This document shows positions 6,777-7,605 of a DNA stretch of 7,605 nucleotides, piece after piece. Position 1 is the first letter of the stretch; each line of letters begins with the position of its first letter. Origin of the DNA: Lachnospira sp. UBA5912 (lineage in GTDB: Bacteria; Bacillota; Clostridia; Lachnospirales; Lachnospiraceae); contig DJDY01000116.1 in NCBI GenBank assembly GCA_002435585.1, positions 241 to 7,845 on the forward strand, read 5' to 3'. The translations under genes and the position numbers were made by a program. Below the pieces are notes generated by a model that had not been told where the DNA came from, ran no database searches, and worked only from the letters and a program-made list of their open reading frames with translations.

Positions 6777-7605
6777 TTATTCCGAAGCATTCAGCATGTT
6801 TTCTATATATATACCATAGCCGCTCCTTGAATCATCTATTAGAACATGTGTTACAGCCCCGATTAATCTGTCATCCTGAATAATAGGGCAGCCAGACATT
6901 CCCTGTACGATACCATTAGTCATATTGATAAGTTTATCAGAGGTGACTTTGAAAGAAATATTTTTAGAATTACTGTTGTTTAATGAAGTTATTTCTATTT
7001 CATAGTCTTCGTATTTGTTATTGCGGTAGAATCTTACATAAGCCCTGCCTTTGTGAACCATATAACGATAACCTATATTCATAAGCTGAAGGTTGTATTT
7101 TCTGCTTATATTATCATTTATAGTTCCATATATTCCATATTCGCAGTTTTTGTTAATAGTTCCAACTGGCTGTGTGTTTTTGTAATCTATAATTCCCTGA
7201 AGTTCACCAGGAGTTCCATCCTGTCCTTTTATGATTGAAAGGATATGTGTGTTATATATCAGACCTGTGCTTATGTTCATGGTTGAACCCGTGCTGTTGT
7301 CAGTAATGCCATGCCCGAGTGCACCAAAATGATTTGACTGGTCAATATATGTCAGTGTTCCTATTCCCTGTGCATCATCTTTTACCCACAATCCAAGGCG
7401 GTATGTGTTGTCTGAATCCAAAACAGGTGTAACATTTACTGTAGATATAATGCCGTTTCTTAAGATGTCAAGCGTAATAGTATTTCCATTAGAACTGGCA
7501 ATAATATTGGAAAATTCTTTTTTTGAATTAATTGTTTTATCGTTTACGGTCAATATATAATCTCCTTTAGCTAGAATGTTATCGCAGGGATTGATATCAC
7601 CATAA
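6777..7605 (-). CDS. spoIVB: SpoIVB stage IV sporulation signalling serine protease (peptidase S55), 5'-truncated by window edge
   Basis: This is the C-terminal 275 or so residues of SpoIVB (full length usually about 400-430). In the family it is secreted from the forespore and cleaves SpoIVFA, releasing SpoIVFB to process pro-sigma-K. The frame is open to base 7605. An apparent TTG start at 7553 is internal, because upstream codons (AKGDYILTVNDKTI) continue the PDZ domain; the signal anchor is outside the window. Numbering from that TTG: end of PDZ to about 42; GLWVKDDAQGIGTLTYID (54-71), FGALGHGITD (76-85) with catalytic-type His81, GTPGELQG (113-120), and GIVQGMSGCPIIQ (214-226) then IGAVTHVLIDDSRSGYGIYIENML. 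Ser220 of GMSG matches the nucleophile of trypsin-like GDSGGP motifs. Cys222 replaces the usual second Ser, and the TD before the nucleophile reads TSD. No internal stops, so it looks functional. Its convergence with recN is unusual. Confidence 0.95.
   Translation of the reverse strand, partial: YGDINPCDNILAKGDYILTVNDKTINSKKEFSNIIASSNGNTITLDILRNGIISTVNVTPVLDSDNTYRLGLWVKDDAQGIGTLTYIDQSNHFGALGHGITDNSTGSTMNISTGLIYNTHILSIIKGQDGTPGELQGIIDYKNTQPVGTINKNCEYGIYGTINDNISRKYNLQLMNIGYRYMVHKGRAYVRFYRNNKYEDYEIEITSLNNSNSKNISFKVTSDKLINMTNGIVQGMSGCPIIQDDRLIGAVTHVLIDDSRSGYGIYIENMLNASE

Noticed and set aside
7053..7238. 61-codon open frame on the + strand inside spoIVB
   Set aside because: It is antisense to a clearly conserved SpoIVB region, has no recognisable family and no good ribosome binding site; it is a shadow frame.
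7551..7553. TTG as the start codon of spoIVB
   Set aside because: The frame continues upstream to the window edge with PDZ-like sequence, so this TTG is an internal leucine codon.

Overview
The window reads as chromosomal DNA from a low-GC, spore-forming Firmicute of the class Clostridia. Lachnospiraceae is my best guess, from the AT-rich codon use, the style of the proteins and the gene order; this is inference, because no rRNA or other marker gene is present. It carries seven protein genes and looks like a core housekeeping locus rather than an island. I see no mobile element, tRNA, CRISPR array, toxin/defence module or other exotic system.

Positions 1-6639 (+ strand) hold a classic Firmicute cluster: the 3' end of a prenyl diphosphate synthase gene (ispA), dxs, tlyA, nadK, argR/ahrC and recN. 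The first five genes are separated by only 19 to 52 bases and are probably co-transcribed. The cluster links isoprenoid precursor supply (Dxs makes DXP; IspA condenses the resulting C5 units), rRNA 2'-O-methylation (TlyA), NADP synthesis (NadK; NADPH is consumed by the DXP pathway), arginine-dependent regulation (ArgR) and double-strand-break repair (RecN). The 106-base argR-recN gap is the most structured non-coding stretch. It has overlapping inverted repeats, a possible extended -10 promoter and a perfect 15-bp hairpin, which suggests recN is partly uncoupled from the upstream genes.

Positions 6640-6776 are an AT-rich convergent intergenic region ending in a strong hairpin, a likely terminator beside the spoIVB stop codon. 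Positions 6777-7605 (- strand) encode the C-terminal two thirds of SpoIVB, the sporulation signalling protease. Its reading frame runs open through the window edge. In most spore formers spoIVB follows recN on the same strand and precedes spo0A. Here it faces recN and no spo0A follows it, so the ancestral recN-spoIVB-spo0A order has been rearranged.

The points most worth a second look are this rearrangement, unusual residues around the SpoIVB active site, an insertion of about 33 residues in Dxs, and the attenuator-like structure ahead of recN.
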